Below, piece after piece: positions 53,294-63,869 of a stretch of 64,000 nt of DNA. Source of the DNA: Burkholderiaceae bacterium 16 (GTDB lineage Bacteria > Pseudomonadota > Gammaproteobacteria > Burkholderiales > Burkholderiaceae). Position 1 is the stretch's first letter; every line of letters starts with the position of its first letter. Made by a program: the position numbers and the translations under genes. The notes beneath the pieces are model-generated. The model was not told the origin of the DNA, did no database searches, and saw only the letters and a program-made list of their open reading frames with translations. The stretch lies in the NCBI GenBank assembly GCA_000955785.1, contig JYOD01000047.1, positions 1 through 64,000 of the forward strand, read 5' to 3'.

Positions 53294-55615
53294 TCAACGC
53301 GCCGCGTTGGCTTCCGCCACCGCTACCGCCGTCATATTGACGATGCGGCGCGTGGTGGCTTGCGGGTTGAGGATGTGCACCGGCTTGGCCGCGCCCAGCA
53401 GGATCGGGCCAATGGTGACACCCTGTCCGCCCGTGATCTTGAGCAGGTTGAAGGCGATATTGGCCGCGTCCAGCGTCGGCATCACCAGCAGGTTGGCGCT
53501 GCCAGCCAGCTTGGTGCCCGGCAGGAAGTGGCGGCGTACATCCTCGACCAGGGCGGCGTCGCCCTGCATCTCGCCTTCCACTTCCAGGTGCGGCGCCTCG
53601 CGGGCCAGGATCTCCTGGGCCGCGCGCATCTTCCGGGCCGACGGCCGGTTCGACGAGCCGAACATCGAGTGCGACATCAGCGCCACCTTCGGATGCTGGC
53701 CGAAGCGCGCGATTTCCTCGGCAGCCAGCTGCGTGATGGCGGCCAGTTCCTCGGCGGTGGGGTCGTCATTGACGAAGGTGTCGGTGATGAACAGCGTGTA
53801 CTTCTCAAGCATCAGCGCGTTCATCGCGGCGAACACCTTGGCACCCCGCGCCAGGCCGATCACGTCCCGCACGTGCTCCAGGTGGGCTTCGAAGCGGCCC
53901 ACGGTGCCGCACAGCAGCGCGTCGGCGTCGCCCATATGCATCAGCATGGTGCCGATCAGCGTATTGGAGCGGCGCAGCGCCACCTTGGCCATGTCGGGCG
54001 TCACGCCGTCGCGGCCGCGCAGCGCGTGGTAGGCCTCGTGGTAGGCGCGGTAGCGCGGATCGTCTTCCGGGTTGATCAGCTCGAAGTCCACGCCGGCCTT
54101 CAGGCGCAAGCCGGCTTTCTCGATGCGCATCTGGATCACGTGCGGGCGGCCGATCAGGATCGGGCGCGCCAGGCCTTCGTCCACCACGGTCTGCACCGCG
54201 CGCAGCACGCGCTCTTCCTCGCCCTCGGCGTAGACCACGCGCTTGGGCGCGGCCTTGGCGGCCGTGAACACCGGCTTCATGATCAGGCCGGTATGGTAGA
54301 CGTACTGGGTAAGCTGCTGGCGGTAGGCTTCCAGGTCCTTGATGGGACGCGTGGCCACGCCGGATTCTTCAGCGGCCTTGGCCACCGCCGGCGCGATCTT
54401 TTCGATCAGGCGCTGGTCGAACGGCGTCGGGATAATGTAGTCGGGGCCGAATTTCAGCTCCTGGCCGCCATAGGCGGCGGCAACGGCGTCGTTCAGCTCG
54501 GCTTCGGCCAGATCGGCGATGGCCTTCACGCAGGCCAGCTTCATTTCTTCCGTGATCTTGGTGGCGCCGCAATCGAGCGCGCCGCGGAAGATGTACGGGA
54601 AGCACAGCACGTTGTTGACCTGGTTCGGGTAGTCCGAACGGCCGGTGGCGATGATGCAGTCCGGGCGGGCGGCCTTGGCCACTTCCGGGCGGATTTCCGG
54701 CTCCGGGTTGGCCAGCGCCAGGATGATGGGCTTGTCGGCCATGGTCTTGACCATCTCGGCGGTCAGAACGCCGGCAGCCGAGCAACCCAGGAACACGTCC
54801 GCGCCGTTGACCACGTCGGCCAGGGTGCGGGCCGAGGTTTCCTGTGCGTAGCGGGCCTTGTTGGGCTCCATGTTGGCGTCGCGGCCGACATAGATCACGC
54901 CCTTGGAATCCACCACCGAGATATTGGTGCGGGTCACGCCCAGGCTCACCATGGTGTCCAGGCAGGCAATGGCCGCCGCGCCGGCGCCCGATACCGCCAG
55001 CTTGACCTTGGCGATATCCTTGCCCACCACCTTCAGGCCATTGAGCAGTGCCGCCGCCGAGATGATGGCGGTACCGTGCTGGTCGTCGTGGAAGACGGGA
55101 ATATTCATGCGCTCGCGCAGCTTCTTCTCGATGTAGAAGCACTCGGGCGCCTTGATGTCCTCGAGGTTGACGCCGCCCAGGGTAGGCTCCAGCGCCGCCA
55201 CGATCTCGACGATCTTGTCCGGGTCGCGCGCATCGAGTTCGATGTCGAACACGTCGATGCCGGCGAATTTCTTGAACAGGCAGCCCTTGCCTTCCATCAC
55301 CGGCTTGCCGGCCAGGGGACCGATATCGCCCATGCCAAGCACGGCGGTACCGTTGGTGATCACCGCCACCAGGTTGCCGCGCGAGGTGTACTCGGCGGCC
55401 ATCGCCGGATCCTTGGCGATTTCCTCACAGGCGTAAGCCACGCCGGGCGAGTAGGCCAGGGACAGGTCGCGCTGGTTGGACAGTGCCTTGGTCGCGGTTA
55501 CCTGGATCTTGCCCTTGGTCGGGCTGCGGTGGTATTCCAGCGCGGCCAGGCGCAATTGCGCTTCAGGACTATTGGGGGCATGTTGCGGTGCATCACCGCC
55601 GGTCTTGCTGGTCAT
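53294..55615 (-). CDS. maeB: NADP-dependent malic enzyme with phosphotransacetylase-like domain
   Basis: 773 residues; decarboxylates malate to pyruvate with NADP+. The N-terminal malic domain has [14 protein letters not shown] and [16 protein letters not shown], the metal site region FHDDQHGTA and the nucleotide loop [13 protein letters not shown]. From about residue 440 a phosphotransacetylase-like domain follows ([30 protein letters not shown]), which in MaeB proteins is regulatory and binds acetyl-CoA rather than being catalytic. It is alone on its strand between two terminator regions. Confidence 0.95.
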   Translation of the reverse strand: MTSKTGGDAPQHAPNSPEAQLRLAALEYHRSPTKGKIQVTATKALSNQRDLSLAYSPGVAYACEEIAKDPAMAAEYTSRGNLVAVITNGTAVLGMGDIGPLAGKPVMEGKGCLFKKFAGIDVFDIELDARDPDKIVEIVAALEPTLGGVNLEDIKAPECFYIEKKLRERMNIPVFHDDQHGTAIISAAALLNGLKVVGKDIAKVKLAVSGAGAAAIACLDTMVSLGVTRTNISVVDSKGVIYVGRDANMEPNKARYAQETSARTLADVVNGADVFLGCSAAGVLTAEMVKTMADKPIILALANPEPEIRPEVAKAARPDCIIATGRSDYPNQVNNVLCFPYIFRGALDCGATKITEEMKLACVKAIADLAEAELNDAVAAAYGGQELKFGPDYIIPTPFDQRLIEKIAPAVAKAAEESGVATRPIKDLEAYRQQLTQYVYHTGLIMKPVFTAAKAAPKRVVYAEGEEERVLRAVQTVVDEGLARPILIGRPHVIQMRIEKAGLRLKAGVDFELINPEDDPRYRAYHEAYHALRGRDGVTPDMAKVALRRSNTLIGTMLMHMGDADALLCGTVGRFEAHLEHVRDVIGLARGAKVFAAMNALMLEKYTLFITDTFVNDDPTAEELAAITQLAAEEIARFGQHPKVALMSHSMFGSSNRPSARKMRAAQEILAREAPHLEVEGEMQGDAALVEDVRRHFLPGTKLAGSANLLVMPTLDAANIAFNLLKITGGQGVTIGPILLGAAKPVHILNPQATTRRIVNMTAVAVAEANAAR

Positions 55616-55880
55616 TATGCTCGTCCAGGAAGTGGCCCAGCCAGTGCCCGCTGGAGCCGCGCCGGTCGTATCCGGCGTGCTTGCCGGAATCTTCCATTGC
55701 AGCTTTCAAAAAACGGGCGCCGGCGGCTCGGGCCGAAAAATCGAGCCGTCATTCTAGCTCACGCAAGCCCGGCGCGAAGCCCCTCCCAGAGGTGCCTCCA
55801 GGGTTTTAAGGCCTTTCGCCGGGCAATTCAGTTTTTACCCGCACACGGGCAATGCCCAGCCTCCTCCGTTTGCCTTGTGT

Positions 55881-56564
55881 CTACTTGTCATTCGGATCCA
55901 GCGGCAATGTCACCCGCCGGGACCGGCCGCTCTCGCCCGGAAACTGCACGAAGGCGCTGCGGATCAGGTACGGCATCGCCGCCTGCAGGGACGCGTTCTC
56001 GTCGCGGTGTTGCGCGGTAACCTGGTAGACCCGGCGCCCGGTAGCCGCATCCTTGAAGAACACGCGCAGCGTGGACTGCGTCACCGCCACATCGCGCACG
56101 ATCGTTTGCGGCGGCCAGTAGCCCGGACCACCCCAGCCCCAGGGCCCCCAAGGGCGGTAATAAGGTCCCCAGTACGGGCCGCCATACCAGGGATCCGGGT
56201 ACACGGTCTCCTGCACCCGCATCAGCCCCGAGTTGCTGTCGTATTCCATATTGACGAGGTAGTGCGCCTGCGGGCGCGCCACCTGTTCGAAGCCGACCCC
56301 CGTCAACGCCTGCGCCAGCCATTGCTCGTAGGTCTGGTCCTCGAACCGGCCCTCCTTGCCTGCTCCGTGATCAAAGGCATAGGTGCGCGGCGGATCGTTC
56401 TGCCAGTTGCCCTGGCTGAAGGCCGTCACCTCCGTGGTGACGGTGCTGGCGCAGCCGGACAGCAGCGCCACGCCAAGCAGGGCCATGCCCGCCACCAGCC
56501 TGCTGCCGCGCAAGCCCCTGCCGGCCTGCCTGCTCCATTCCCTGCAAAACCATAGTCCGGTCAT
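55881..56564 (-). CDS. DUF4136 lipoprotein
   Basis: About 227 residues. The lipobox ALLSGC is followed by ASTVTTEVTAFSQGNW and a segment rich in Gly/Pro/Tyr/Trp (PWYGGPYWGPYYRPWG), then VRVFFKDAATG-like strands, as in DUF4136 outer membrane lipoproteins. The ATG at 56562-56564 follows GGGGG. A much longer open frame (to 59633) runs on the same strand opposite pepN, but it is an overlap artefact of high GC. The role is unknown. Confidence 0.8.
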   Translation of the reverse strand: MTGLWFCREWSRQAGRGLRGSRLVAGMALLGVALLSGCASTVTTEVTAFSQGNWQNDPPRTYAFDHGAGKEGRFEDQTYEQWLAQALTGVGFEQVARPQAHYLVNMEYDSNSGLMRVQETVYPDPWYGGPYWGPYYRPWGPWGWGGPGYWPPQTIVRDVAVTQSTLRVFFKDAATGRRVYQVTAQHRDENASLQAAMPYLIRSAFVQFPGESGRSRRVTLPLDPNDK

Positions 56565-56786
56565 GCTGCCCCCACACCGATTGTTGTTAGCCACGTGATT
56601 CAGACCGTGCCGGGCGGGCAAAATTCCGCGGCGGTGCGGCGCATCCAAGCCGTCGTCCCGCCGCTTGGCTACAATGGGTTTTTCAGTGCCTGGGCGCGCG
56701 GCCCGGCAGGGGCTGCGCCCCTCCCTCCCGCCGTGCCCATGGCGATCAAGCCGCCCAAAGTGGCCCACAGAGGACAGGATTCTTCC

Positions 56787-59486
56787 ATGCTGCGCACCGA
56801 CACGCCCGTTACCGTCCACCGCAAGGACTATACTCCGCCGGCCTTCGCATTTGAGCACGTCGACCTTGTGCTTGAACTCGATCCCGCCCGCACGGTGGTC
56901 ACCAATACCTTGCGTTTCACCCGCCAGGGACCGGGCCCGTTGGTGCTGGCCGGCGAGGAGCTGGAACTGGTCGGCGTCAGCCTTGACGGCAAGCCGCTGG
57001 ATGGCGCGCGCCAGGAAGCGGACAGCCTGACCCTGCCCGAACTGCCCGCGCAGGGCACGCTGGAAATCGTCACCGCCTGCCAGCCGGCCGCCAACACGTC
57101 GCTGTCCGGGCTCTATGTGTCCAACGGCAACTTCTTCACCCAGTGCGAAGCCGAGGGCTTCCGCAAGATCACCTATTACCTGGATCGCCCCGACGTGATG
57201 TCGACCTTCCGGGTCACGCTGCGCGCGCAACGCGCGGCCTACCCCGTGCTGCTGTCCAACGGCAACCTGATCAGCGAGCGCGAGCTGCCGGACGGGCGTC
57301 ACGAAGCCGTCTGGGAAGACCCGTTCAAGAAACCCGCCTACCTGTTCGCGCTGGTAGCCGGCAAACTGGAGTGCATCGAGGAACGCATCGCCTCCGCCTC
57401 CGGCAAGGAAAAGCTGCTGCAGGTCTGGGTGGAGCCGCAGGACCTGCCCAAGACGCGCCACGCCATGGATTCGCTGATCCACTCGATCCGCTGGGACGAG
57501 CGGCGCTTCGGCCTGGAGCTGGATCTCGACCGCTTCATGATCGTCGCGGTGGGCGACTTCAACATGGGCGCGATGGAGAACAAGGGTCTCAACATCTTCA
57601 ACACCAAGTACGTGCTGGCCAACGCCCAGACCGCCACCGACGCCGACTTCGGCAATATCGAATCGGTGGTCGGGCACGAGTATTTCCACAACTGGACCGG
57701 CAACCGCGTGACCTGCCGCGACTGGTTCCAGCTCTCGCTCAAGGAAGGCCTGACGGTATTCCGCGACCAGGAATTCTCGGCCGACATGATGGGCTCCGAA
57801 TCCGGCCGCGCGGTCAAGCGCATCGAGGACGTGCGCATGCTGCGCCAGGTGCAGTTCCCCGAGGACGCGGGCCCCATGGCACATCCGGTGCGTCCCGACA
57901 GCTACGAGGAAATCAACAACTTCTACACCGTGACGGTGTACGAAAAAGGCGCCGAAGTCGTGCGCATGTACCAGACCCTGCTGGGCCGCGATGGTTTCCG
58001 CAAGGGCATGGACCTGTACTTCCGGCGTCATGACGGCCAGGCCGTGACCTGCGACGATTTCCGTGCGGCCATGGCCGACGCCAACGGGCGCGACCTGACC
58101 CAGTTCGGCCGCTGGTACAGCCAGGCCGGCACCCCGGTGGTTGCCGTGCGCACCGCCTGGGACGGCGCCAACGGCAGCCTGACGCTGACGCTGTCGCAAA
58201 GCTGCCCCAAGGTGGGCATCGAAACGCGTCCCGGCACGCCGGACAAGCTGCCTTTCCACATCCCCTTTGCGCTGGGCCTGATCGACGCCGACGGGAAAGA
58301 CCTGCCGCTGCAGCTCGAAGGCGAAAGCCAGCCCGGCGCCACCACACGCGTGCTGGACTTCACCGAAGCCGAGCAAAGCTTCCGCTTTGTCAACCTGCCG
58401 CGCGGCGCCGAGCCCCCGCTGGCGTCGCTGCTGCGCGACTTCTCCGCGCCGGTCATCGTCGATGCCGACTACAGCGAGGCACAGCTCACCTTCCTGCTGG
58501 CCCACGACAGCGACCCGTTCAACCGCTGGGAAGCGGGCCAGCGCCTGACCACGCGCGCCCTGCTGCAACTGGTGGCGCAATCCCAGGCCGGCCACGAGCT
58601 CAAGCTCGACCCGGCACTGGTGGCGGCACTGCGCACTGTGCTCAACGATGCGCAACTCAGCCCCGCCTTCCGCGAACAGACGCTGACGCTGCCGGCCGAG
58701 GCCTACCTCGCCGAGCGCATGGGCGTGGCCGATCCGGCCGCCATCCACCGCGCGCGCCAGTTCATGCGCGAAGCGCTGGCGCGCGCGCTGAAGGCCGACT
58801 GGCTGGCCGCCTTCGAAGCCAATGCCACGCCCGGCGCCTACAGCCCGGACGCCGTGTCCGCGGGCAAGCGCGCGCTGCGCAACCTGGCGCTGGGCTACCT
58901 GGCCGACAGCGGCGACGCCGCCATGCAGGCGCTGGCCGAGGCGCAGTACCAGGCCGCCGACAATATGACGGACCGCTTCGCCGCGCTGAGCGCGATGGTG
59001 AACACCTTCGCGCCGGGGCGCGAAGCCGCGCTGGCGGATTTCTACCAGCGCTTCGAGCAGGACGCGCTGGTGATCGACAAATGGTTCTCGCTGCAAGGCA
59101 TGCAGCGCGGCACCGTCGGGCCGCAGGCCGCCGGCCACGCAGGCAAGCACACCATCGAGACCGTGCGCGCGCTGATGCAGCACCCGGCCTTCAACCTGCG
59201 CAACCCCAACCGCGCGCGCTCGCTGATCTTCAGCTTCTGCGCGGCCAACCCGGCGCAGTTCCATGCCGAGGACGGCTCGGGCTATGCCTTCTGGGCCGAG
59301 CAGGTGCTGGCGCTGGACGCCATCAATCCGCAGGTGGCCTCGCGCCTGGCGCGGGTCATGGACCGCTGGCAGAAATATGCCCTGCCGCTGCGCGACCGCA
59401 TGCGCGCGGCGCTGGAGCAGGTGGCCGCGGCCAGCGACCTGTCGCGCGACGTCCGCGAGATCGTCAGCAAGGCGCTGGCGGCGTAG
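56787..59486 (+). CDS. pepN: aminopeptidase N (M1 family)
   Basis: About 899 residues; removes N-terminal residues from peptides in the cytoplasm. The GAMENKG exopeptidase motif (about 261-267) and zinc site HEYFH (H297, E298, H301) with the third ligand E320 in LKEGLTVF are at the same positions as in E. coli PepN. The C-terminal helical domain of the alanyl aminopeptidase branch follows. The ATG at 56787 begins the family N-terminus (MLRTDTPVTVHRKDY); the upstream frame to 56595 is not conserved-looking. Confidence 0.96.
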   Translation: MLRTDTPVTVHRKDYTPPAFAFEHVDLVLELDPARTVVTNTLRFTRQGPGPLVLAGEELELVGVSLDGKPLDGARQEADSLTLPELPAQGTLEIVTACQPAANTSLSGLYVSNGNFFTQCEAEGFRKITYYLDRPDVMSTFRVTLRAQRAAYPVLLSNGNLISERELPDGRHEAVWEDPFKKPAYLFALVAGKLECIEERIASASGKEKLLQVWVEPQDLPKTRHAMDSLIHSIRWDERRFGLELDLDRFMIVAVGDFNMGAMENKGLNIFNTKYVLANAQTATDADFGNIESVVGHEYFHNWTGNRVTCRDWFQLSLKEGLTVFRDQEFSADMMGSESGRAVKRIEDVRMLRQVQFPEDAGPMAHPVRPDSYEEINNFYTVTVYEKGAEVVRMYQTLLGRDGFRKGMDLYFRRHDGQAVTCDDFRAAMADANGRDLTQFGRWYSQAGTPVVAVRTAWDGANGSLTLTLSQSCPKVGIETRPGTPDKLPFHIPFALGLIDADGKDLPLQLEGESQPGATTRVLDFTEAEQSFRFVNLPRGAEPPLASLLRDFSAPVIVDADYSEAQLTFLLAHDSDPFNRWEAGQRLTTRALLQLVAQSQAGHELKLDPALVAALRTVLNDAQLSPAFREQTLTLPAEAYLAERMGVADPAAIHRARQFMREALARALKADWLAAFEANATPGAYSPDAVSAGKRALRNLALGYLADSGDAAMQALAEAQYQAADNMTDRFAALSAMVNTFAPGREAALADFYQRFEQDALVIDKWFSLQGMQRGTVGPQAAGHAGKHTIETVRALMQHPAFNLRNPNRARSLIFSFCAANPAQFHAEDGSGYAFWAEQVLALDAINPQVASRLARVMDRWQKYALPLRDRMRAALEQVAAASDLSRDVREIVSKALAA

Positions 59487-59613
59487 CACAGCGGTTGGTG
59501 GTGGACGGCGGGGCGCCCCCCCGCCAGCCCGCCACCGGCAGGCCGCGGGCCCGCCCCAGTGGCCTGCCGGGCTGGCGCCCATGTAGAATTGCCGCCATTC
59601 AAGGAGAATCCCC

Positions 59614-60630
59614 ATGAGTCGCATCAGCCTCACCCGCTACCTGGTCGAGGAGCAGCGCAAGCACAACACGATCGAGCCCGAACTGCGGCTGCTGATCGAA
59701 GTAGTGGCGCGCGCCTGCAAGGCCATTTCGAATTCCGTCAGCAAGGGCGCCCTCGCCGGCATCCTCGGCTCGGCCGGCACCGGCAACGTGCAAGGCGAAA
59801 CCCAGCAAAAGCTGGACGTGATCGCCAACGAAGTCCTGCTCGACGCCAATGAATGGGGCGGCCACCTCGCCGCCATGGCCTCGGAGGAAATGGACAGCTT
59901 CTACGAGATCCCGAACCGCTATCCCAAGGGTGAATACCTGCTGCTGTTCGATCCGCTCGACGGCTCGTCCAACATTGACGTGAACGTGTCGATCGGCACC
60001 ATCTTCTCGGTACTGCACATGCCCAAGCCGGGCCAGACCGTGACCGAGACCGACTTCATGCAGGCCGGCAGCCGCCAGGTCGCCGCCGGCTATGCCGTGT
60101 ACGGCCCGCAGACCACGCTGGTGCTGACGGTCGGCAACGGCGTGCACATGTTCACGCTGGACCGCGAAGCCGGCAGCTTCGTGCTGACGCAATCCGACGT
60201 GATGATCCCGGAAGACACCAAGGAATTCGCGATCAACATGTCCAACATGCGCCACTGGGCCCCGCCCGTGCGCCGCTATATAGACGAATGCCTGGCCGGC
60301 GACGAAGGCCCGCGCGGCAAGAACTTCAACATGCGCTGGATCGCCTCCATGGTGGCCGACGTACACCGCATCCTCACGCGCGGCGGCATCTTCATGTACC
60401 CGTGGGACAAGCGCGAACCGGAAAAACCCGGCAAGCTGCGGCTGATGTACGAAGCCAACCCCATGGCCATGCTAGTCGAGCAAGCCGGCGGCGCGGCCAC
60501 CAACGGTGTTGAGCGCATCCTGGACATCCAGCCGGAGAAACTGCACCAGCGCGTGTCGGTGATCCTTGGGTCAAAGAACGAGGTGGAACGCGTCACGCGC
60601 TATCACCAGGAAGAGAAGACGGCAGGCTGA
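59614..60630 (+). CDS. fbp: fructose-1,6-bisphosphatase, class I
   Basis: 338 residues; releases phosphate from fructose 1,6-bisphosphate in gluconeogenesis and, where present, the Calvin cycle. [17 protein letters not shown] holds the metal-binding aspartates and [21 protein letters not shown] is the substrate region. The start follows AAGGAG at good spacing. No cbb genes are nearby, so this is the housekeeping copy. It ends at a strong terminator. Confidence 0.96.
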   Translation: MSRISLTRYLVEEQRKHNTIEPELRLLIEVVARACKAISNSVSKGALAGILGSAGTGNVQGETQQKLDVIANEVLLDANEWGGHLAAMASEEMDSFYEIPNRYPKGEYLLLFDPLDGSSNIDVNVSIGTIFSVLHMPKPGQTVTETDFMQAGSRQVAAGYAVYGPQTTLVLTVGNGVHMFTLDREAGSFVLTQSDVMIPEDTKEFAINMSNMRHWAPPVRRYIDECLAGDEGPRGKNFNMRWIASMVADVHRILTRGGIFMYPWDKREPEKPGKLRLMYEANPMAMLVEQAGGAATNGVERILDIQPEKLHQRVSVILGSKNEVERVTRYHQEEKTAG

Positions 60631-60661
60631 TTGCCGGCAGCAAGCAGCACGCGTTGAAAGG

Positions 60662-60691
60662 AACGGGACCAGTCGCTGGTCCCGTTTTTTT
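60662..60691 (+). terminator. rho-independent terminator after fbp
   Basis: AACGGGACCAG and CTGGTCCCGTT with a 3-nt loop, followed by a T-run, 31 bp after the fbp stop. Between here and the tRNA promoter (60912) I see no gene. Confidence 0.9.
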
Positions 60692-60911
60692 ATGCTTCGG
60701 CCCTGTCCCTCACGCCAACGGACAACGCGCCCGCATGTGGCCGACATCGTCGCAGACGGTTGGTGCAGTCGGTCGCTGCATCGTGAACAACCTCCGCCAC
60801 GTCCACCGCGGTGATCGTGCTGGCCGGAGCCAAGAATGCCGCCCGAATGGCCGCGGCGCCACCCCGTGGCGGCAACCGCGGCTCGCTCCGAGGAATTTTT
60901 TGGCGTGGGGG

Positions 60912-60940
60912 TTCACAGGAAAAATAAACGCTGCTATTAT
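60912..60940 (+). promoter_or_regulatory. candidate sigma-70 promoter for tRNA-Thr
   Basis: TTCACA (60912-60917) and TATTAT (60935-60940), exactly 17 bp apart, with a GC-rich discriminator, about 35 bp before the tRNA. Confidence 0.65.
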
Positions 60941-60975
60941 TGCGGGCTCGTTCGGGTTGTCTTACGAACGATGTG

Positions 60976-61051
60976 GCCGAAGTAGCTCAGTCGGTAGAGC
61001 AGCTCATTCGTAATGAGAAGGTCGGGGGTTCGATTCCTCTCTTCGGCACCA
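60976..61051 (+). tRNA. tRNA-Thr (CGU anticodon)
   Basis: 76-nt cloverleaf with encoded CCA. The acceptor stem GCCGAAG pairs with CTTCGGC, the D-arm is GCTC/GAGC, and the anticodon loop TTCGTAA gives anticodon CGT. The T-arm has GGTTCGATTCC. The top pair of the anticodon stem is a G-A mismatch, common in such tRNAs. It reads ACG codons. No repeat of its 3' end was seen in the next 3 kb, so there is no sign that it served as an integration site here. Confidence 0.96.
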
Positions 61052-61067
61052 ACAGATTCAAGCACCT

Positions 61068-61097
61068 AGCCCAGCCATCGCGGTTGGGCTTTGTTGT
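61068..61097 (+). terminator. rho-independent terminator after tRNA-Thr
   Basis: AGCCCAGCC and GGTTGGGCT, a nearly perfect stem, followed by TTGTTGTTT, 17 bp after the tRNA. Confidence 0.75.
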
Positions 61098-61178
61098 TTC
61101 TGGGCTTCATGTAGCCAGTGATACGGTCTTGGTCGCCTTGCAGGATTCGAACACACGATCCAGCCTGAGGATTTCCGG

Positions 61179-61712
61179 ATGCCACCGCCAATCAAAGTTG
61201 AACTACTTCTTCACGACCCTCAATGGGCTGAGCAAGCAACCGCCGAAGGCCAGGCACTGATCGCAGCAATTGGCCCATGCGTGCTGGCTGTTCATCATGT
61301 GGGATCAACCGCTATTCCCCGCATCCGTACGAAGCCGGTGCTGGACCTCATCCCGGTAGTCTCAAGCTTGTCGGACCTGGACCAGCACAGGGGCGAACTC
61401 GAACGACTGGGCTACGCGTGGTGGGGCGAACTCGGCCTGCCAGGACGGCGCTACTGCACCAAGACCGATCCGGGCTCAATGCGCAGACTCGTCCAGCTTC
61501 ATTGCTACGCTGAAGGTTCACCTGAGGTTGTCCGGCACCTTGCGTTTCGGGATTACCTTCGCCAGAACGCCGACGTCGCTCCGGCCTACGATCAAGAGAA
61601 GGCACGATGCCGGCGGCTGTACCCCAATGACTCGCACGCGTACGGGGATTGCAAGGATGCCTGGATCAGAGAGGTTGAAACACGGGCGCTCGTGGCGCTG
61701 AAGAATCAGTAA
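61179..61712 (+). CDS. GrpB-family (UPF0157) nucleotidyltransferase-like protein
   Basis: 177 residues. The central HHVGSTAIPRIRTKPVLDLIPVV region (VGSTA and the D of LDLIP) is the hallmark of GrpB proteins, which have a nucleotidyltransferase fold of unknown target. Later conserved points are RYCTKTD, LVQLHCY and LAFRDYLRQN. The start follows GAGGA. It stands alone between the tRNA and a convergent HAD gene; such genes are often horizontally shared. Confidence 0.87.
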   Translation: MPPPIKVELLLHDPQWAEQATAEGQALIAAIGPCVLAVHHVGSTAIPRIRTKPVLDLIPVVSSLSDLDQHRGELERLGYAWWGELGLPGRRYCTKTDPGSMRRLVQLHCYAEGSPEVVRHLAFRDYLRQNADVAPAYDQEKARCRRLYPNDSHAYGDCKDAWIREVETRALVALKNQ

Positions 61713-61794
61713 AACCGAAGCGCTCACACCGACGGAACCAACATACGTACAGGCGCGGCGCCGGGAAGCCAGTGGGCTCGCCCGCGCCTGCCAC

Positions 61795-62481
61795 TCAGCC
61801 CAACACCAACGCGAGGACCGGCGGCAAGTCGCCAAAGCGGGCTGCGGCTATTGTGGCTTCCCTGCCCGTATCGCGATGCCCGTAGCCCCACCCGGCGAAG
61901 ACCGACGGTATGCCGAGCGCCCTGGCAGCCAGCACATCCACACAATTGTCGCCAATCATCACGGCACGCTGCTGAAGCAGGCCGGCACGCGCCAGGGCAT
62001 GTTGAAGGTGCACCGGGCTCGGTTTGCAGTATGGGACTGTATCGGCGCCACAGACTATGTCGAAGAATGAGAGAACGCCGAGTTCCTCAAGAATGCGGAT
62101 AGCTGCGGCCTCAATCTTGTTGGTGCATACCACCAGGCGCCAACCCGCTTCAGTCAGATCGGCCAGTATCTTCCTTACCTCCGGATATAGCCGTGTCTCC
62201 GCTATGGGTGCGTCTACATAGCCCTGGATGAACGACGAGGATTCGTCATCCCCGATCTCGGCGCCGCGCAGTTGAAATGCGCGCGACGCAAAAACCCTGA
62301 GCCCGTCTCCGAGCAGCGTGGTCGCCTCGGCGACTGTCAAAGGCTGGAGGCGTCTTGCCTGCAGGAGCAGATTGATCTGTGCCGCAATATCCGCGGCGGC
62401 ATCGATGATCGTCCCATCCAGGTCGAAGATCGCAACCCGCGCGGGCAGCTCGTTACGAAAACAGGCAGGCGATTCCATCAT
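61795..62481 (-). CDS. HAD-superfamily phosphatase, phosphoglycolate phosphatase-like
   Basis: 228 residues. HAD motif I is IFDLDGTIIDAAADI, motif II is LVVCTNK, the motif III lysine is in PYCKPSPVHL and motif IV is MIGDNCVDVLAA. A small helical cap lies between motifs I and II, as in Gph. There is no rbcL, so it probably acts on 2-phosphoglycolate or another small phosphate ester. The start is the first or second of two adjacent ATGs (62479-62481 or 62476-62478), with GGAG upstream. Confidence 0.87.
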   Translation of the reverse strand: MMESPACFRNELPARVAIFDLDGTIIDAAADIAAQINLLLQARRLQPLTVAEATTLLGDGLRVFASRAFQLRGAEIGDDESSSFIQGYVDAPIAETRLYPEVRKILADLTEAGWRLVVCTNKIEAAAIRILEELGVLSFFDIVCGADTVPYCKPSPVHLQHALARAGLLQQRAVMIGDNCVDVLAARALGIPSVFAGWGYGHRDTGREATIAAARFGDLPPVLALVLG

Positions 62482-62606
62482 GTGACTCCATTTCCACTCA
62501 CGCTGCGGCCCCGGCGTGCTCTCGATGCGCCCAATCTGCCTGCCGAGCCAATTGCACTATCAGGCAAAACATACACGTCGAAGACAGGTTGCGACCGGGC
62601 AATTCG

Positions 62607-62646
62607 ATTGAAATTACCTTTAAAAATATTCATTTAATTTCAATCC
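62607..62646. repeat. A/T-rich inverted repeat (11 bp arms, 18-bp spacer)
   Basis: GATTGAAATTA (62607-62617) and TAATTTCAATC (62636-62646) are perfect complements around an A/T-rich spacer, in strong contrast to the GC-rich surroundings. It lies in the 548-bp space between the HAD gene and the next + strand gene, about 125 bp from the HAD start. The rest of the space holds no recognised element. Confidence 0.55.
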
Positions 62647-63029
62647 CGACGCTCGTTGCCACATCCCAGCCCGACCGGCGCGCGGCCCCCCTCCCGGCCG
62701 GGACGTTGACAACCGCTTGCCCTCCAATCCCCTCCATAGGCTTAGAGCGTTCGACGGATTGAATCGACCGCGCCGGAGTACCAGACTGGTATCACGATAA
62801 GTACAACCACGGACCGCCCAACCGGGTGGCCGCGAAGTATGACGAACCGGCCGGCAGACACGCGGCACGCGTTCGCACTTGCCACGCAAACGGGGAGAAC
62901 ACCATGCATACCGCTGCCACCTAGGGCTGCCGGCGCCATGCCGGACTCGCGCAGGATGGCTGGACCCACGCTTCGACTGATGCGCGCCCAGCCCGCCCCC
63001 AGCCACGAAAAACAAGAAAGGAAGCGGCC

Positions 63030-63569
63030 ATGGATGCCTATCCAGTCCCTGGCGCGGCGGGATATCGCCTTTTTCCGCGCGGACTGCTCATGGTGTTTGC
63101 CTTGTGCGCATCATTGTGGAACGTACCCGTGCGCGCAGACGATGCGACGCCGCCGGAGGCCCCGGCGCCCGCGTTCAGCCCGCAGGTCTGGCTGAACGCA
63201 GGGTTTCTCTCGTATCACTTCAATCACACGGCAGACTACAACGCGTACAACTGGGGAATCGGCGCCGATTTCCGCGTGAGCGAGGATTTCACCTTGTCCG
63301 CCGGCGTGTACCGCAACAGCATGCGCTACCACTCCACTTATGGGAGCCTCGCCTGGCAGCCCTTGCACCTGGGCCCGATCCGGATCGGCGCGATGGCCGG
63401 CGCGGTGCGCGGCTACCCGGACATCAATCATGGCGGCTGGTCCCCGATGGCCGCGCCGGTCATCAGCATCGAATACGGACGCCTGGGCGCGAACCTGATC
63501 TATGTGCCAACCATGCGGGGCAAGGTGGACGGCTGCATTTCGCTGCAGATCAAGATCCAGGTCTGGTAG
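63030..63569 (+). CDS. small outer-membrane-like beta-barrel protein
   Basis: 179 residues. A signal peptide (GLLMVFALCASLWNVPVRA) is followed by alternating strands: PQVWLNAGFLSYHFN, NWGIGADFRVSEDFTLSAGV, YRNSMRYHSTYGSLAWQP and a C-terminal SLQIKIQVW ending in an aromatic residue. The YNAYNWGIG and YRNS motifs recall small eight-strand barrels found in Ralstonia/Burkholderia and in some phages, and loosely PagP. The start codon follows GGAAGCGGCC. No catalytic residues can be assigned. Confidence 0.7.
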   Translation: MDAYPVPGAAGYRLFPRGLLMVFALCASLWNVPVRADDATPPEAPAPAFSPQVWLNAGFLSYHFNHTADYNAYNWGIGADFRVSEDFTLSAGVYRNSMRYHSTYGSLAWQPLHLGPIRIGAMAGAVRGYPDINHGGWSPMAAPVISIEYGRLGANLIYVPTMRGKVDGCISLQIKIQVW

Positions 63570-63869
63570 CGCTGCGAAGCCGAAGCCGCAAAAAAGAAGC
63601 GCCGCATACAAAAGCATGCAGCGCTATGGAAGGAGGGCCAAGGGGTTAGGCCCTCATCGGGGATACCACCCCGGGGAGGAGCGGTATGTGGCTACTTTAG
63701 CGAGTAGCCGTGCCCCGACATGCCAGCCCTTTCCTAATCTACAAGGAGAAATTTCTGCAAAATGAGCCGTGAGACTTGCGCGTACCTGACGCAAGTGGTC
63801 ATTCCCCCAAGCGCGGCCAAAAACCTGCCAGCGGCCGGCGGAGCGCAAAACGCCGCCAGGCAGCGGGTT
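63570..63869. other. intergenic region, no gene seen
   Basis: 300 bases after the small barrel protein. There are purine-rich stretches and several short open frames without ribosome sites. No terminator with a T-run or other element is clear. Confidence 0.4.

Noticed and set aside
56565..59633. Very long minus-strand open frame opposite pepN (about 1,000 codons upstream of the DUF4136 gene)
   Set aside because: It mirrors the pepN codons in a GC-rich frame, is Arg/His/Gly-rich without domains, and pepN on the other strand has all catalytic residues. Only its last 228 codons (the DUF4136 gene) are real.
60976..63029. tRNA-Thr as a genomic island attachment site
   Set aside because: No integrase follows and no second copy of the tRNA 3' end was found downstream in the window; GrpB alone is weak evidence.
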